From positions 1 through 7,179 of the forward strand of contig JAQGJF010000588.1 of NCBI GenBank assembly GCA_028290765.1: DNA of 7,179 bases, read 5' to 3'. The notes below the pieces were generated by a model. It was not told where the DNA came from and searched no databases. It was given only the letters and a program-made list of their open reading frames with translations. The stretch comes from Tardiphaga sp. Lineage in GTDB: Bacteria; Pseudomonadota; Alphaproteobacteria; Rhizobiales; Xanthobacteraceae. Below are positions 1-6,585 of the stretch, piece by piece (the stretch's first letter is position 1; every line of letters begins with the position of its first letter). Position numbers and translations under genes: made by a program.

Positions 1-135
1 GAGCCCGGACGATGCGAAGCATCGTCCGGAAGCGGAGGCCGGGGTGGGGGTTAGCCACAAGGAGGGCTTCCGTTGCGGCTACCCCCACCCGACCAGCCTT
101 CGGCTGGCCACCCTCCCCACAAGGGGGAGGGATAA
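1..135. repeat. Hairpin-rich intergenic palindromic repeat block
   Basis: Four inverted repeats lie in a row. (1) A perfect 11-bp stem, 5-15 with 19-29, has a 3-nt loop. (2) 42-56 pairs with 77-90 (GGGTGGGGGTTAGCC against GGCTACCCCCACCC) with a single-base bulge. (3) 93-98 pairs with 102-107 (CCAGCC/GGCTGG) around TTC. (4) 111-118 pairs with 124-131 (CCCTCCCC/GGGGAGGG). From memory, such CCCTCCCC-ACAAG-GGGGAGGG mosaics are dispersed in Bradyrhizobium-type genomes; this was not checked. The block sits downstream of the last oxygenase gene and could stabilise or end its transcript. No T-tract follows any stem on the minus strand, so I do not call it an intrinsic terminator. It may continue beyond the window start. 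Positions 136-188 show nothing recognisable. Confidence 0.75.
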
Positions 136-188
136 GAGCCGCGGCGACCGCTCCTTCAATGTGCAATCGCCCTGCCCTTGCCGCCCCA

Positions 189-1214
189 CTACGCGACCTG
201 CTCTTTCGGCTGCTCTTCCTCATTGTGGGCCTGAAGCAATTCCAGGAGACGCTTGCGCATCATCATGCCGGGCCGGTCCGAGGGCATGTGCTTTTCGATC
301 TTCCGATTCATGTCCACGATGGCATCGGGGTCGGTCGATTCGAGGATCTCGCGGTCCTCGGCAATGATGGCGGCATCCCAATCGATCAATTCCTGGGCCG
401 AGCAGTCGGCTTCGGTGTCGTTGCGGAACAGGATCTGGACGACCTGGATCTGGCCGTCGGAAATCGGCGTCGCGCAGTTGAAGATGATGTGGCGGATGCC
501 GGACGGATATTCCATGTCGAGCCGCCGGCAGAACGGCATGAACCATTTGTTGCGCATGTGACGTTTAGTGGTCGGATCCGACGTGCCGGTGATCCTCGAC
601 GCATTGGGCGGGTTTCTCACGGTGACGATGGTTTCGGCCTCGAAGCCATAATCGGTTTCGACGATCTCATATTTCTCCGGCCGCGGCTGAGCGATATCGC
701 CGAATGTGTTCTTGTGGACGAAGGCGAAATGCGCGTTGTCGAACGAGTTCTCCATCAGCCGCAGCGCGGCGGTGTTCCACTTGTCGTAGAACTGATCGAT
801 CCGGCGGTAGCCGGGATCGAGATCCTCGGGCACGTCGGGAATGTCGCCGAGCGGTTCATCCAGCGCGACCCAGACGTAGCCGTAGCGGGTCTGGCTGCGG
901 AACGAGCGCGCCTTGGCGTCGGGGATCGGCTGCTCGAACGGAAACTGCGGGATCATCACCAGTTTGCCGTCGCGGTCGTATTCCCAGCCGTGATAGCCGC
1001 AGACGATGTTGCCATTGTTGCACCAGCCCTTCGAAAGCTTCGCGGTGCGGTGGCAGCAGCGGTCTTCCAGCGCGGCGGGCTCGCCCTTGGCGTCGAGGAA
1101 CAGCACGATCGGCTCGCCCAGCAGCGTAAACGGCTGAGGACCGTCCTTCAGCTTTTCAAGCGGCATGGCGGCGTACCAGAAGCGACGCAGCACGGGTTGT
1201 TTGGTGTTCAGCAT
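189..1214 (-). CDS. Rieske [2Fe-2S] non-haem iron oxygenase, paralogue 2 (VanA/dicamba-monooxygenase-like)
   Basis: A 341-aa oxygenase component predicted to activate O2 for hydroxylation or oxidative demethylation of a small organic substrate in the cytoplasm, using electrons from a separate reductase/ferredoxin. The N-terminal Rieske domain has the cluster ligands C53-x-H55 and C72-x2-H75. The catalytic domain carries ENSFDNAHFAFVH (155-167), giving mononuclear iron ligands H162 and H167 and the bridging D159. D287 in AEDRE is the probable carboxylate ligand, by analogy with dicamba monooxygenase (340 aa; H160, H165, D294). Length is normal for this group. The frame stays open upstream to a TTG at 1250 and an ATG at 1223. 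I chose the ATG at 1214 because the upstream paralogue begins with the same MLNTKQPVLRRFWYA. The Shine-Dalgarno is weak. It is the last gene of the operon, 61 nt after its paralogue, to which it is about 82 % identical by hand count. The substrate is unknown. Confidence 0.93.
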   Translation of the reverse strand: MLNTKQPVLRRFWYAAMPLEKLKDGPQPFTLLGEPIVLFLDAKGEPAALEDRCCHRTAKLSKGWCNNGNIVCGYHGWEYDRDGKLVMIPQFPFEQPIPDAKARSFRSQTRYGYVWVALDEPLGDIPDVPEDLDPGYRRIDQFYDKWNTAALRLMENSFDNAHFAFVHKNTFGDIAQPRPEKYEIVETDYGFEAETIVTVRNPPNASRITGTSDPTTKRHMRNKWFMPFCRRLDMEYPSGIRHIIFNCATPISDGQIQVVQILFRNDTEADCSAQELIDWDAAIIAEDREILESTDPDAIVDMNRKIEKHMPSDRPGMMMRKRLLELLQAHNEEEQPKEQVA

Positions 1215-1258
1215 GTCAGGCATCCAGAGTTGGCGCGCGTTCAGGCGCAACGACGCCC

Positions 1259-1275
1259 GAAACCGGCAGGGTTTC
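1259..1275 (-). other. Small intercistronic hairpin between the two oxygenase genes
   Basis: GAAACC (1259-1264) and GGTTTC (1270-1275) form a 6-bp stem with a 5-nt loop, directly next to the TGA stop (1276-1278) of the upstream oxygenase. It lies in the only gap of more than 16 nt in the operon. It lacks a T-tract, so read-through is expected. It could serve as an mRNA processing or stability element that sets the relative dose of the two oxygenases. Such a short stem could also arise by chance. Confidence 0.35.
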
Positions 1276-2301
1276 TCAGGCGGACTTCAGTCGGGGTTGT
1301 TCTTCCTCATGGTGGGCCTGCAGGAGAGCCAGCAGCCGTTCGCGCATCAGCATTCCGGGGCGATCCGAGGGCATGTGCATTTCGATCTTGCGGCTCATGT
1401 CGACGATGGCGTCGGGGTCCGTCGATTCCAGCATGTCGCGATCCTCCGCGATGATGGCTGCATCCCAGTCGATCAGTTCCTGGGCGGAGCAATCAGCCTC
1501 GGTGTCGTTGCGGAACAGCAGCTGCACGACCTGGGTCCTGTCGTCGGCGACCGGCGTGGCGCAGTTGAAGATGATATGCTGGATTCCCGACGGATATCGG
1601 ATGTCGAGCCTTCGGCAGAACGGCATGTACCATTTGTTGAGCATGATACGCTTCGTCTGCGGATCGGTGGTGCCGGTGATCCTGGCGCCGCTCAGCGGAT
1701 TCTTCACCGTGGTGATGGTCTCGGCGTCAAAACCGTAATCGGTCTCGGTGATCTCGTATTTCTCGGGCTTCGGCCGGTTGATGTGGCCGAACGTCGCCTT
1801 GTGGACGAAAGCGATATGGGCGGCGTCGAACGAATTTTCCATCAGCCGCAGCGCGCCGATCTTCCAGGTCTCATAGGCCTGTTCGATGCGCCGATATCCG
1901 GGAGCGGCATCCTCCGGGATCTCGGGGATGCCGGCGAGCGGTTCGTCCAGCGCGACCCACACATAACCGTAACGGGTTTGCGCGCGAAACGAGCGAGCTT
2001 TGGCATCCGGGATCGGCTGCTCGAACGGAAACTGCGGGATCATCACCAGTGTGCCGTCGCGGTCATATTCCCAGCCGTGATAGCCGCACACGATATTGCC
2101 ATCGCGGCACCAGCCCTTCGACAGTTTTGCGGTGCGATGACAGCAGCGATCCTCCAGCGCGGCCGGCTCGCCCTTGGCGTCGAGGAACAGCACGATCGGC
2201 TCGCCGAGCAGCGTGAAAGGTTTTGGGCCGTCTTTCAAACTCTCGACCGGCATCACCGCGTACCAGAAACGGCGTAGCACCGGCTGTTTGGTGTTCAGCA
2301 T
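1276..2301 (-). CDS. Rieske [2Fe-2S] non-haem iron oxygenase, paralogue 1 (VanA/dicamba-monooxygenase-like)
   Basis: A 341-aa Rieske oxygenase subunit, collinear and gap-free with the downstream copy. Cluster ligands are C53-x-H55 and C72-x2-H75. The catalytic motif ENSFDAAHIAFVH (155-167) gives D159, H162 and H167, with D287 the probable third ligand. The predicted role is a monooxygenase reaction (hydroxylation, or N- or O-demethylation) on the imported substrate or on the deaminase product. The ATG at 2301 is preceded by GGAG at a 6-nt spacing and lies 16 nt after the deaminase stop, so co-transcription is very likely. Relative to paralogue 2, the first ~115 residues differ at only about eight positions. 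Residues ~120-235 hold most of the roughly 62 differences, including positions beside the iron ligands (160, 163, 169, 173). The shared Rieske region still shows many synonymous differences, so this is an old duplication under selection. No reductase is encoded in the window. Confidence 0.94.
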   Translation of the reverse strand: MLNTKQPVLRRFWYAVMPVESLKDGPKPFTLLGEPIVLFLDAKGEPAALEDRCCHRTAKLSKGWCRDGNIVCGYHGWEYDRDGTLVMIPQFPFEQPIPDAKARSFRAQTRYGYVWVALDEPLAGIPEIPEDAAPGYRRIEQAYETWKIGALRLMENSFDAAHIAFVHKATFGHINRPKPEKYEITETDYGFDAETITTVKNPLSGARITGTTDPQTKRIMLNKWYMPFCRRLDIRYPSGIQHIIFNCATPVADDRTQVVQLLFRNDTEADCSAQELIDWDAAIIAEDRDMLESTDPDAIVDMSRKIEMHMPSDRPGMLMRERLLALLQAHHEEEQPRLKSA

Positions 2302-2317
2302 GACGATCTCCGCAAGG

Positions 2318-3676
2318 TTAGGCAGCGCAACGCACGACGACCCGCGCCGCGTCGGATCTGAGTTTCTGGATATCCAGGCCGGGGATGACGTTGTTTTCCA
2401 CTACCATCCGGCCGCCGATCAGGAGCGCGCGCACGTTTGCCGCGCCACCGCACGTCACCGGTGCGATCATCGGATCGTGCATGCCGAAATGGCGCGGCTG
2501 GTCGAGATTGAAGATGGCGATGTCGGCCTGCTGGCCCGGCGCCAGGGTGCCGATCTGCGGCAGGCCGAGCACCCGCGCGCCGCCGGCCGTGGCCCAATGC
2601 ACGACGTCCTCGGCGGTGACCGCACCGGCGCCCTTGGTGGCGCGGTGGGTGTGCCAGCAGCTGTGCATCTCGCTGATCATGTCGGCGGCCTCGTTGGACG
2701 CAGCGCCGTCGACGCCGAGCGAGACCGCGCCGCCGAGGCGGGCCATCGCGTCGGCCGGCGCGATGCCCGAGCCGAGCCGGCAGTTCGACTGCGGACAATG
2801 CGCCATCCCGGTGCCGGTAGAGGCCAGAATGCCAACCTCCTCGGCATCGAGATGCACCAGATGCGCGAACCACACGTCGGGTCCAAGCCAGTCGTTCTCG
2901 GCAATCCAGTGCACCGGCCGCTTGCCATGAACCGACAGGCAGTAATCGACATAGTCATGGCTTTCCGACAGATGACTGTGCAACCGCAGCTTCATGCGGC
3001 GCGCAGCCGCGATCACTTCCTTCAATTCACCTGCCTCGAGCGACCAGGTCGGCGTGGTCGGTGCCAGCGCAACCTGGGTCAGGCTGCCCGGCGAGGTATC
3101 GTGAAAACGCTGGGCGCAGGCTTCGACCGATTTCAGCATGCCATCCAGCTTTTCCACCGGTACCGGAACGCTCTTGTCGTCGTAGGGACGTGCCTTGGTG
3201 CCACCGCCGCGGCAGAACACCAGCCGGATGCCGAGGCTGCGCGCGACCTCGAAAATCACATGCGCGGGATCGAACCCGAAACTGTCGCTGAACAGATAAT
3301 GGTGATCGGCCACCGTCGTGGTCCCCGACAGCAGCATCTCGGAGAGTGCGATCCGGGCGGCGACGGCCAGCGCCTCCTCATCGATCTTCGACCAGTAGGC
3401 CGAAGGCACCGCGCGCAGCCAGCCGAGCAGCGGCAGGTTGATGCCGGATTTTATGCCCTTCAACACGCTTTGAAACATATGATGGTGGGTCGAGATCAGG
3501 CCCGGATAGATCACGCAGCCGGACGCATCGAGCCGGCGGTCGTCGGGTTCGGCCTTGAGGTCGCCCATGGCCGCGATCACCCCGTTGCGAACGCGGATCG
3601 AACCGCCGGTCCGCATCGCCGTGCCAGGCAGCCCGGTGAAGATGCCGGTGGCGTTCTCAATCAGCAGTGCCGTCAC
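2318..3676 (-). CDS. COG0402-type amidohydrolase, 8-oxoguanine/guanine deaminase-like
   Basis: A 452-aa metal-dependent hydrolase of the amidohydrolase superfamily (the ATZ/TRZ-SAH deaminase-guanine deaminase branch), cytoplasmic. It is predicted to deaminate an aminated heterocycle or cleave a related ring or side-chain C-N bond. Visible metal and catalytic residues are H64-x-H66 (in STHHHMFQ), H235 and E238 (in HSHLSES), H272 (in FAHLVH) and D323 (in GVDGAASN). The motif pattern, including PGLISTHHH, LLSGTTTVADHHYLF, CPQSNCRLGSGI and LAPGQQADIAIF, resembles the 8-oxoguanine deaminase group typified by Pseudomonas Pa0142, as recalled without alignment. Related enzymes act on guanine, isoguanine, hydroxyatrazines and S-adenosylhomocysteine, so the exact substrate is open. 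The start is a GTG at 3676 forming a GTGA overlap with the permease stop, with GGTGG just upstream, so translation is probably coupled. Its place between a transporter and two oxygenases points to a catabolic, not salvage, role. Confidence 0.92.
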   Translation of the reverse strand: MTALLIENATGIFTGLPGTAMRTGGSIRVRNGVIAAMGDLKAEPDDRRLDASGCVIYPGLISTHHHMFQSVLKGIKSGINLPLLGWLRAVPSAYWSKIDEEALAVAARIALSEMLLSGTTTVADHHYLFSDSFGFDPAHVIFEVARSLGIRLVFCRGGGTKARPYDDKSVPVPVEKLDGMLKSVEACAQRFHDTSPGSLTQVALAPTTPTWSLEAGELKEVIAAARRMKLRLHSHLSESHDYVDYCLSVHGKRPVHWIAENDWLGPDVWFAHLVHLDAEEVGILASTGTGMAHCPQSNCRLGSGIAPADAMARLGGAVSLGVDGAASNEAADMISEMHSCWHTHRATKGAGAVTAEDVVHWATAGGARVLGLPQIGTLAPGQQADIAIFNLDQPRHFGMHDPMIAPVTCGGAANVRALLIGGRMVVENNVIPGLDIQKLRSDAARVVVRCAA

Positions 3677-4473
3677 GTTTCCACCCCGACTTCGCTTTCA
3701 TGCCAGTCCGACAATGCCAGTTTCGAGAGCACGACCATGGCCCCGAACAGTCCGACACCGGTCAGGGTGATCAGGAATAATGCCGCGAACATGCGCGGAA
3801 TATCCAGCGTAAACCCGGCGTCCAATATCTCATAAGCGAGGCCGGACGAACGGCCGCCGGTACCGGCCACGAACTCGGCGACCACGGCGCCGATCAGCGC
3901 CAGCCCTGAGGAAATGCGCAGGCCGCCGAAGAAATACGGCAGCGCGCCGGGAATTCGGAGCTTGAGCAGCGTCTTCAGGCGCCCGGCCCGGTTCATCCGA
4001 AAATAATTGGCGAGACCGGGATCGACGCTGCGCAGTCCGAGCGTGGTATTCGAGATGATCGGAAACAACGCCACTAAAGTTGCGCAGATCGTCAGCGAGA
4101 TCTGGGTGTTCTTCACCAGGATGATGATGAGAGGCGCGATGGCGACGACCGGCGTGACCTGCAACAGCACCGCATAGGGAAACAGGCTGACTTCGATCGC
4201 CCGGCTCTGCACGAACATGAAGGCGACCAGGGTGCCGAGGATGACGGCGGCCGCAAACGCCTGCAACGTCACGCGCAAGGTGACCATCAGCGCCCGCAGC
4301 AGCGACGGGCCGTGCTGGACCAGGCTGTTCAGAATATCGCTCGGCTTCGGAAACAGATAGACCGGCACCGCGGTCAGCCGGCAGCCAATTTCCCATACCC
4401 CGATCAGCACGACGCCGACGGCCAGCGGCGCCGCGATCCGGACGAAGGTTTCCGATTGCAACAGCGGCTTCAC
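3673..4473 (-). CDS. ABC transporter permease, SsuC/ThiX-like (BPD_transp_1)
   Basis: A 266-aa inner-membrane subunit of the importer. Roughly six hydrophobic segments are visible, near residues 12-32, 60-88, 97-120, 125-145, 187-203 and 227-251. The cytoplasmic coupling (EAA-type) loop lies around 157-186, ending in RIPGALPYFFGGLRI, and would contact the ATPase. This is the usual architecture and length for permeases of the sulfonate/nitrate/taurine/NMT1 importer family. The frame is open to an upstream GTG at 4518, but I chose the GTG at 4473: it overlaps the ATPase stop as GTGA, has GGGAG 4 nt upstream, and gives a normal-length N-terminus (VKPLLQSETF read with initiator Met). The 4518 start would add 15 residues. 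The stop overlaps the start of the deaminase gene. The substrate cannot be deduced from the permease alone. Confidence 0.92.
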   Translation of the reverse strand: MKPLLQSETFVRIAAPLAVGVVLIGVWEIGCRLTAVPVYLFPKPSDILNSLVQHGPSLLRALMVTLRVTLQAFAAAVILGTLVAFMFVQSRAIEVSLFPYAVLLQVTPVVAIAPLIIILVKNTQISLTICATLVALFPIISNTTLGLRSVDPGLANYFRMNRAGRLKTLLKLRIPGALPYFFGGLRISSGLALIGAVVAEFVAGTGGRSSGLAYEILDAGFTLDIPRMFAALFLITLTGVGLFGAMVVLSKLALSDWHESEVGVET

Positions 4474-5324
4474 GGCGCGCTCCCGGCTGTCGAAGGCAGC
4501 GAGGCTTCGGCCAGCCACGTCGACAACTCACGGCAATAGGCCGCGAATCGCGTGCTGTCGCGAAATCCCTCGTCGCGCGGCTGCGGTTCGTCGATGGTCA
4601 TGGTGCGGAAGATGCGGCCGGGATTCGCCGCCATGACGATGATCCGGGTCGACAGGAACACCGCCTCGTAGATCGAATGAGTGACGAACACGGTCGTGAG
4701 CTTGCGTTCCCACCACAGCCGGATCAGGTCGGCGTCGAGCTTGTTGCGGGTGAATTCGTCGAGCGCGCCGAACGGTTCATCCATCAGCAGGAGGTTGGGT
4801 TTTGTCGCGAGCGCGCGGGCGATCGAGACCCGCATTTTCATGCCGCCGGACAGCTGGCGAGGGAAATTGCGGGCAAACGCCGACAGACCGACCCGCTCGA
4901 TCGCCTCCGCCACGATCGGCGCCGCCTGGGCGCTGGGAATGTTGGCGAGTTCGAGCGGCAACCGCACATTGGCCTCGACCCTAGCCCAGGGCATCAAGGT
5001 CGGCTCCTGGAACACAAACGCAAAACGCCGGCCGTCTTGCCCGACCTGCTCGAAGCCGCCGCGCCACCACAGCAGCCGGCCGTCCGACGGCTCGAGCAGG
5101 TTGGCGATCAGCTTGAGCAGCGTGCTCTTGCCGCAGCCGGAAGGCCCGATCAGGGTCAGGAACTCGCCGTCGGCGATGCGAAGATCGATCGGCGCCAGAC
5201 CGCGGGTGCCGTTGGCGAAGACCTTCTCGGCCGAGAGGATCTCGACCGCCGGCGGCCGGTCGGCGCCGGCCGTCATCTGGCCTGCGCTTTCGCCATGCGG
5301 TTCGCCGGGCAAGAGGGCATTCAT
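4470..5324 (-). CDS. ABC transporter ATP-binding protein, SsuB/TauB-like
   Basis: A 284-aa cytoplasmic ATPase powering the importer. All nucleotide-binding elements are intact: Walker A GPSGCGKST (60-68), Q-loop Q106 in FQEP, signature LSGGM (158-162), Walker B LLLMDEPF (178-185, with D182 and E183), D-loop ALD (187-189) and switch H216 in VFVTHS. The start is the ATG at 5324, 8 nt after the binding-protein stop; AGGA, overlapping that TAG, lies 6 nt upstream. An internal ATG at 5276 would remove the poorly conserved first 16 residues and cannot be excluded. The same frame stays open far upstream through the binding-protein gene, but that part is antisense-free shadow sequence without homology to ATPases. 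The C-terminal ~45 residues, after the switch region, match the usual tail of the nitrate/sulfonate/taurine ATPase family. The stop overlaps the permease GTG. Confidence 0.93.
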   Translation of the reverse strand: MNALLPGEPHGESAGQMTAGADRPPAVEILSAEKVFANGTRGLAPIDLRIADGEFLTLIGPSGCGKSTLLKLIANLLEPSDGRLLWWRGGFEQVGQDGRRFAFVFQEPTLMPWARVEANVRLPLELANIPSAQAAPIVAEAIERVGLSAFARNFPRQLSGGMKMRVSIARALATKPNLLLMDEPFGALDEFTRNKLDADLIRLWWERKLTTVFVTHSIYEAVFLSTRIIVMAANPGRIFRTMTIDEPQPRDEGFRDSTRFAAYCRELSTWLAEASLPSTAGSAP

Positions 5325-5332
5325 GACCGGTC

Positions 5333-6328
5333 CTATTTGACGCCGATCTTGAGGTCCTTGGTGAAACGATCGTCGAACGCCTTTTTCCAGTCGGTCTTGG
5401 CATCGAGCAGTTCGGCCGCGACCAGAAAGTCGTAGATCTTCTTGTAGCGCTCGGCGGTGATGATGCCGATCCCCAGCGTCGCGGCGTCGCCCTTGTCGAG
5501 CGCCTTGGTCTCCTTGAGCTTCTCGATGGCGAAGGCGATCTGGGCGTCGCTCATTTTCGGATTGTCGGCCTTGATCAGGGCATTGCCGGGGGCCGGATCC
5601 TTGATGTAGTCGCGCCAGCCTTCCAGCGACGCCTTGACGAAGCGCGCCACGACGTCGGGCTTGTCGGCCACCATCTTTTCGGTGGTGACGATGGTGGAGC
5701 CATAGGGCGGATAGCCGCCGTCGGCGAGCAGGAAGAAATTCACTTTCTCGTTCTGCTGGCCGGCCGCGAACGGTTCGGACGACAGGTAGCCCTGCTGCGC
5801 CATGGTCTTGTCGGCGAAGAACGGCTGCAGGTTGAACGTGTAGGGCCGGATCTGGTCGTCGGTGAAACCATATCTGGCGCGCAGCCACGGCCAGAACGTC
5901 GTGCGCGACGACCCGGCGATTAGGATCGGGTGGCCCTTGAGGCTGGCGATGTCCTTCACGTCGTCGTGGGACATCAGGCCCTGCAGATCGAACTGGAAGG
6001 ACGAAGCGACCGTCACCAGCGGCACGTTCTGCTCGCGGCCCTTCATCACCTGGATGTCGTAGCCCATCATGAAGTCGGTATCGCCGGCCAGCAGAAGCTG
6101 CTGGCCGTTGACCTGCGGGCCACCCATCTTGATGGTGACGTCGAGGCCGGCCTTCTCATAGAGCCCGGTGGCCTTGGCCTGATAGAAGCCGCCATGTTCG
6201 GCCTGGGCGAACCAGCTGGTCAGGAAGCTCACCTTGTCGGCGGCGAGCGTCGGTTGCAGCGAACCGATCCATGCGCCTGTTGCGACCAGGGCGATTGCGA
6301 CTTTTCGCGGCAGGAATTTCGTTGCCAT
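5333..6328 (-). CDS. NMT1/THI5-type ABC transporter substrate-binding protein
   Basis: A 331-aa periplasmic binding protein that would capture the substrate for the importer. The N-terminus MATKFLPRKVAIALVATGAW is a typical Sec signal, with likely cleavage after ...PTLAA (residue 30). There is no lipobox cysteine. The motif AEHGGFYQAKATGLYEKAGL (43-62) is characteristic of the NMT1/THI5-like family, which binds thiamine-pyrimidine precursors, riboflavin, pyrimidines, sulfonates and other compounds. Length is typical. I chose the ATG at 6328 because the signal peptide begins there; the open frame reaches 6454 but adds 42 residues that would spoil the signal. A TTG at 6334, better placed behind GGGA, is an alternative start. 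It is the first gene of the operon, with a predicted leader of about 145 nt. The family is certain enough; the ligand is not. Confidence 0.92.
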   Translation of the reverse strand: MATKFLPRKVAIALVATGAWIGSLQPTLAADKVSFLTSWFAQAEHGGFYQAKATGLYEKAGLDVTIKMGGPQVNGQQLLLAGDTDFMMGYDIQVMKGREQNVPLVTVASSFQFDLQGLMSHDDVKDIASLKGHPILIAGSSRTTFWPWLRARYGFTDDQIRPYTFNLQPFFADKTMAQQGYLSSEPFAAGQQNEKVNFFLLADGGYPPYGSTIVTTEKMVADKPDVVARFVKASLEGWRDYIKDPAPGNALIKADNPKMSDAQIAFAIEKLKETKALDKGDAATLGIGIITAERYKKIYDFLVAAELLDAKTDWKKAFDDRFTKDLKIGVK

Positions 6329-6359
6329 TGCCAATGTCCCGTTCGTTGTCTCGTTCCGA

Positions 6360-6376
6360 GCCGGCGTCTCGCCGGC
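6360..6376 (-). other. GC-rich hairpin in the operon leader
   Basis: GCCGGCG (6360-6366) and CGCCGGC (6370-6376) form a perfect 7-bp stem with a 3-nt loop, about 30 nt upstream of the binding-protein ATG on the minus strand. It could influence translation or act in a leader RNA. No T-tract follows, so it is not a simple attenuator. In a GC-rich genome a stem of this size has limited significance. Confidence 0.4.
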
Positions 6377-6480
6377 CGATCGCATTTGCCGAGCAAGTCT
6401 CAGGCCAAAGTCTTCTCGATGCAGCGGCCCGGCGATTTTGTTCAGGATGCACATCCGTGCTGTTACCTGGAAGCATTTTG

Positions 6481-6509
6481 ATTCGAGGGATGTGTTGCCT
6501 TTTCAGCAA
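6481..6509 (-). promoter_or_regulatory. Candidate sigma-70-type promoter for the six-gene operon
   Basis: Reading leftward, TTGCTG (6504-6509) and TCGAAT (6481-6486) are separated by 17 nt, matching 3/6 and 4/6 consensus bases. Transcription would begin near 6474 and give a leader of about 145 nt before the binding-protein ATG. The -35 element overlaps the dyad at 6494-6510, as expected if a regulator controls this promoter. The match is weak and found by eye. Confidence 0.28.
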
Positions 6510-6510
6510 C
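6494..6510. promoter_or_regulatory. Candidate operator dyad GTTGC-N7-GCAAC
   Basis: GTTGC (6494-6498) and GCAAC (6506-6510) form a perfect 5-bp half-site dyad with a 7-nt centre, overlapping the candidate -35 of the operon promoter. The spacing is compatible with a dimeric helix-turn-helix regulator. No regulator gene is in the window, so its owner is unknown. Confidence 0.3.
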
Positions 6511-6533
6511 GGGCATTCGGCCGCGCCAAAAGG

Positions 6534-6552
6534 ATTATCGCAAGGCGATTAT
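6534..6552. promoter_or_regulatory. Candidate operator dyad ATTATCGC-AAG-GCGATTAT
   Basis: Arms 6534-6541 and 6545-6552 are complementary at 7 of 8 positions around a 3-nt centre. This is an AT-rich dyad in an otherwise GC-rich region, lying between the two divergent transcription units. It is upstream of both candidate promoters and could bind an activator or repressor serving both directions. Confidence 0.33.
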
Positions 6553-6555
6553 TGA

Positions 6556-6585
6556 ATGACGCGGCCGGCCGGGTTCATCTAGGAT
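6556..6585 (+). promoter_or_regulatory. Weak candidate promoter for the RidA-family gene
   Basis: ATGACG (6556-6561) and TAGGAT (6580-6585), 18 nt apart, each match the sigma-70 consensus at 4 of 6 positions. A start near 6592 would leave about 40 nt of leader before the TTG at 6632. Found by eye; low certainty. Confidence 0.22.

Noticed and set aside
5..29. Perfect 11-bp hairpin as an intrinsic terminator for the operon
   Set aside because: No T-tract follows on either strand, and it lies among other repeat hairpins about 160 nt after the last stop codon.
12..1454. Long plus-strand open frame of 480 codons opposite the oxygenase genes
   Set aside because: Antisense shadow in high-GC DNA. 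The minus strand encodes a complete Rieske oxygenase with all ligands, and the plus-strand translation shows no recognisable domain.
1165..2277. Plus-strand 370-codon open frame, similar in sequence to the 12-1454 frame
   Set aside because: The apparent resemblance between the two plus-strand frames is only the mirror of the oxygenase duplication on the minus strand.
2174..3835. Plus-strand 553-codon open frame opposite the deaminase
   Set aside because: It spans the ends of three well-supported minus-strand genes, has no recognisable domain, and the deaminase motifs on the other strand are intact.
5325..5888. N-terminal extension of the ATPase frame through the binding-protein gene
   Set aside because: The extension is arginine-rich, has no family resemblance, and lies in another frame of the binding-protein gene. 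The ATG at 5324 has a good ribosome site.
6380..6420. CTGAGA within the operon leader, reminiscent of a thiamine-pyrophosphate riboswitch
   Set aside because: The other conserved TPP elements (the CCTGATCTGGATAATGCCAGCG-like half) are absent. A six-base match alone is chance.
6511..6530. TGGC...TGC on the minus strand resembling a sigma-54 promoter
   Set aside because: The GG and GC elements are 11 nt apart instead of 10, and the -12 element is poor.
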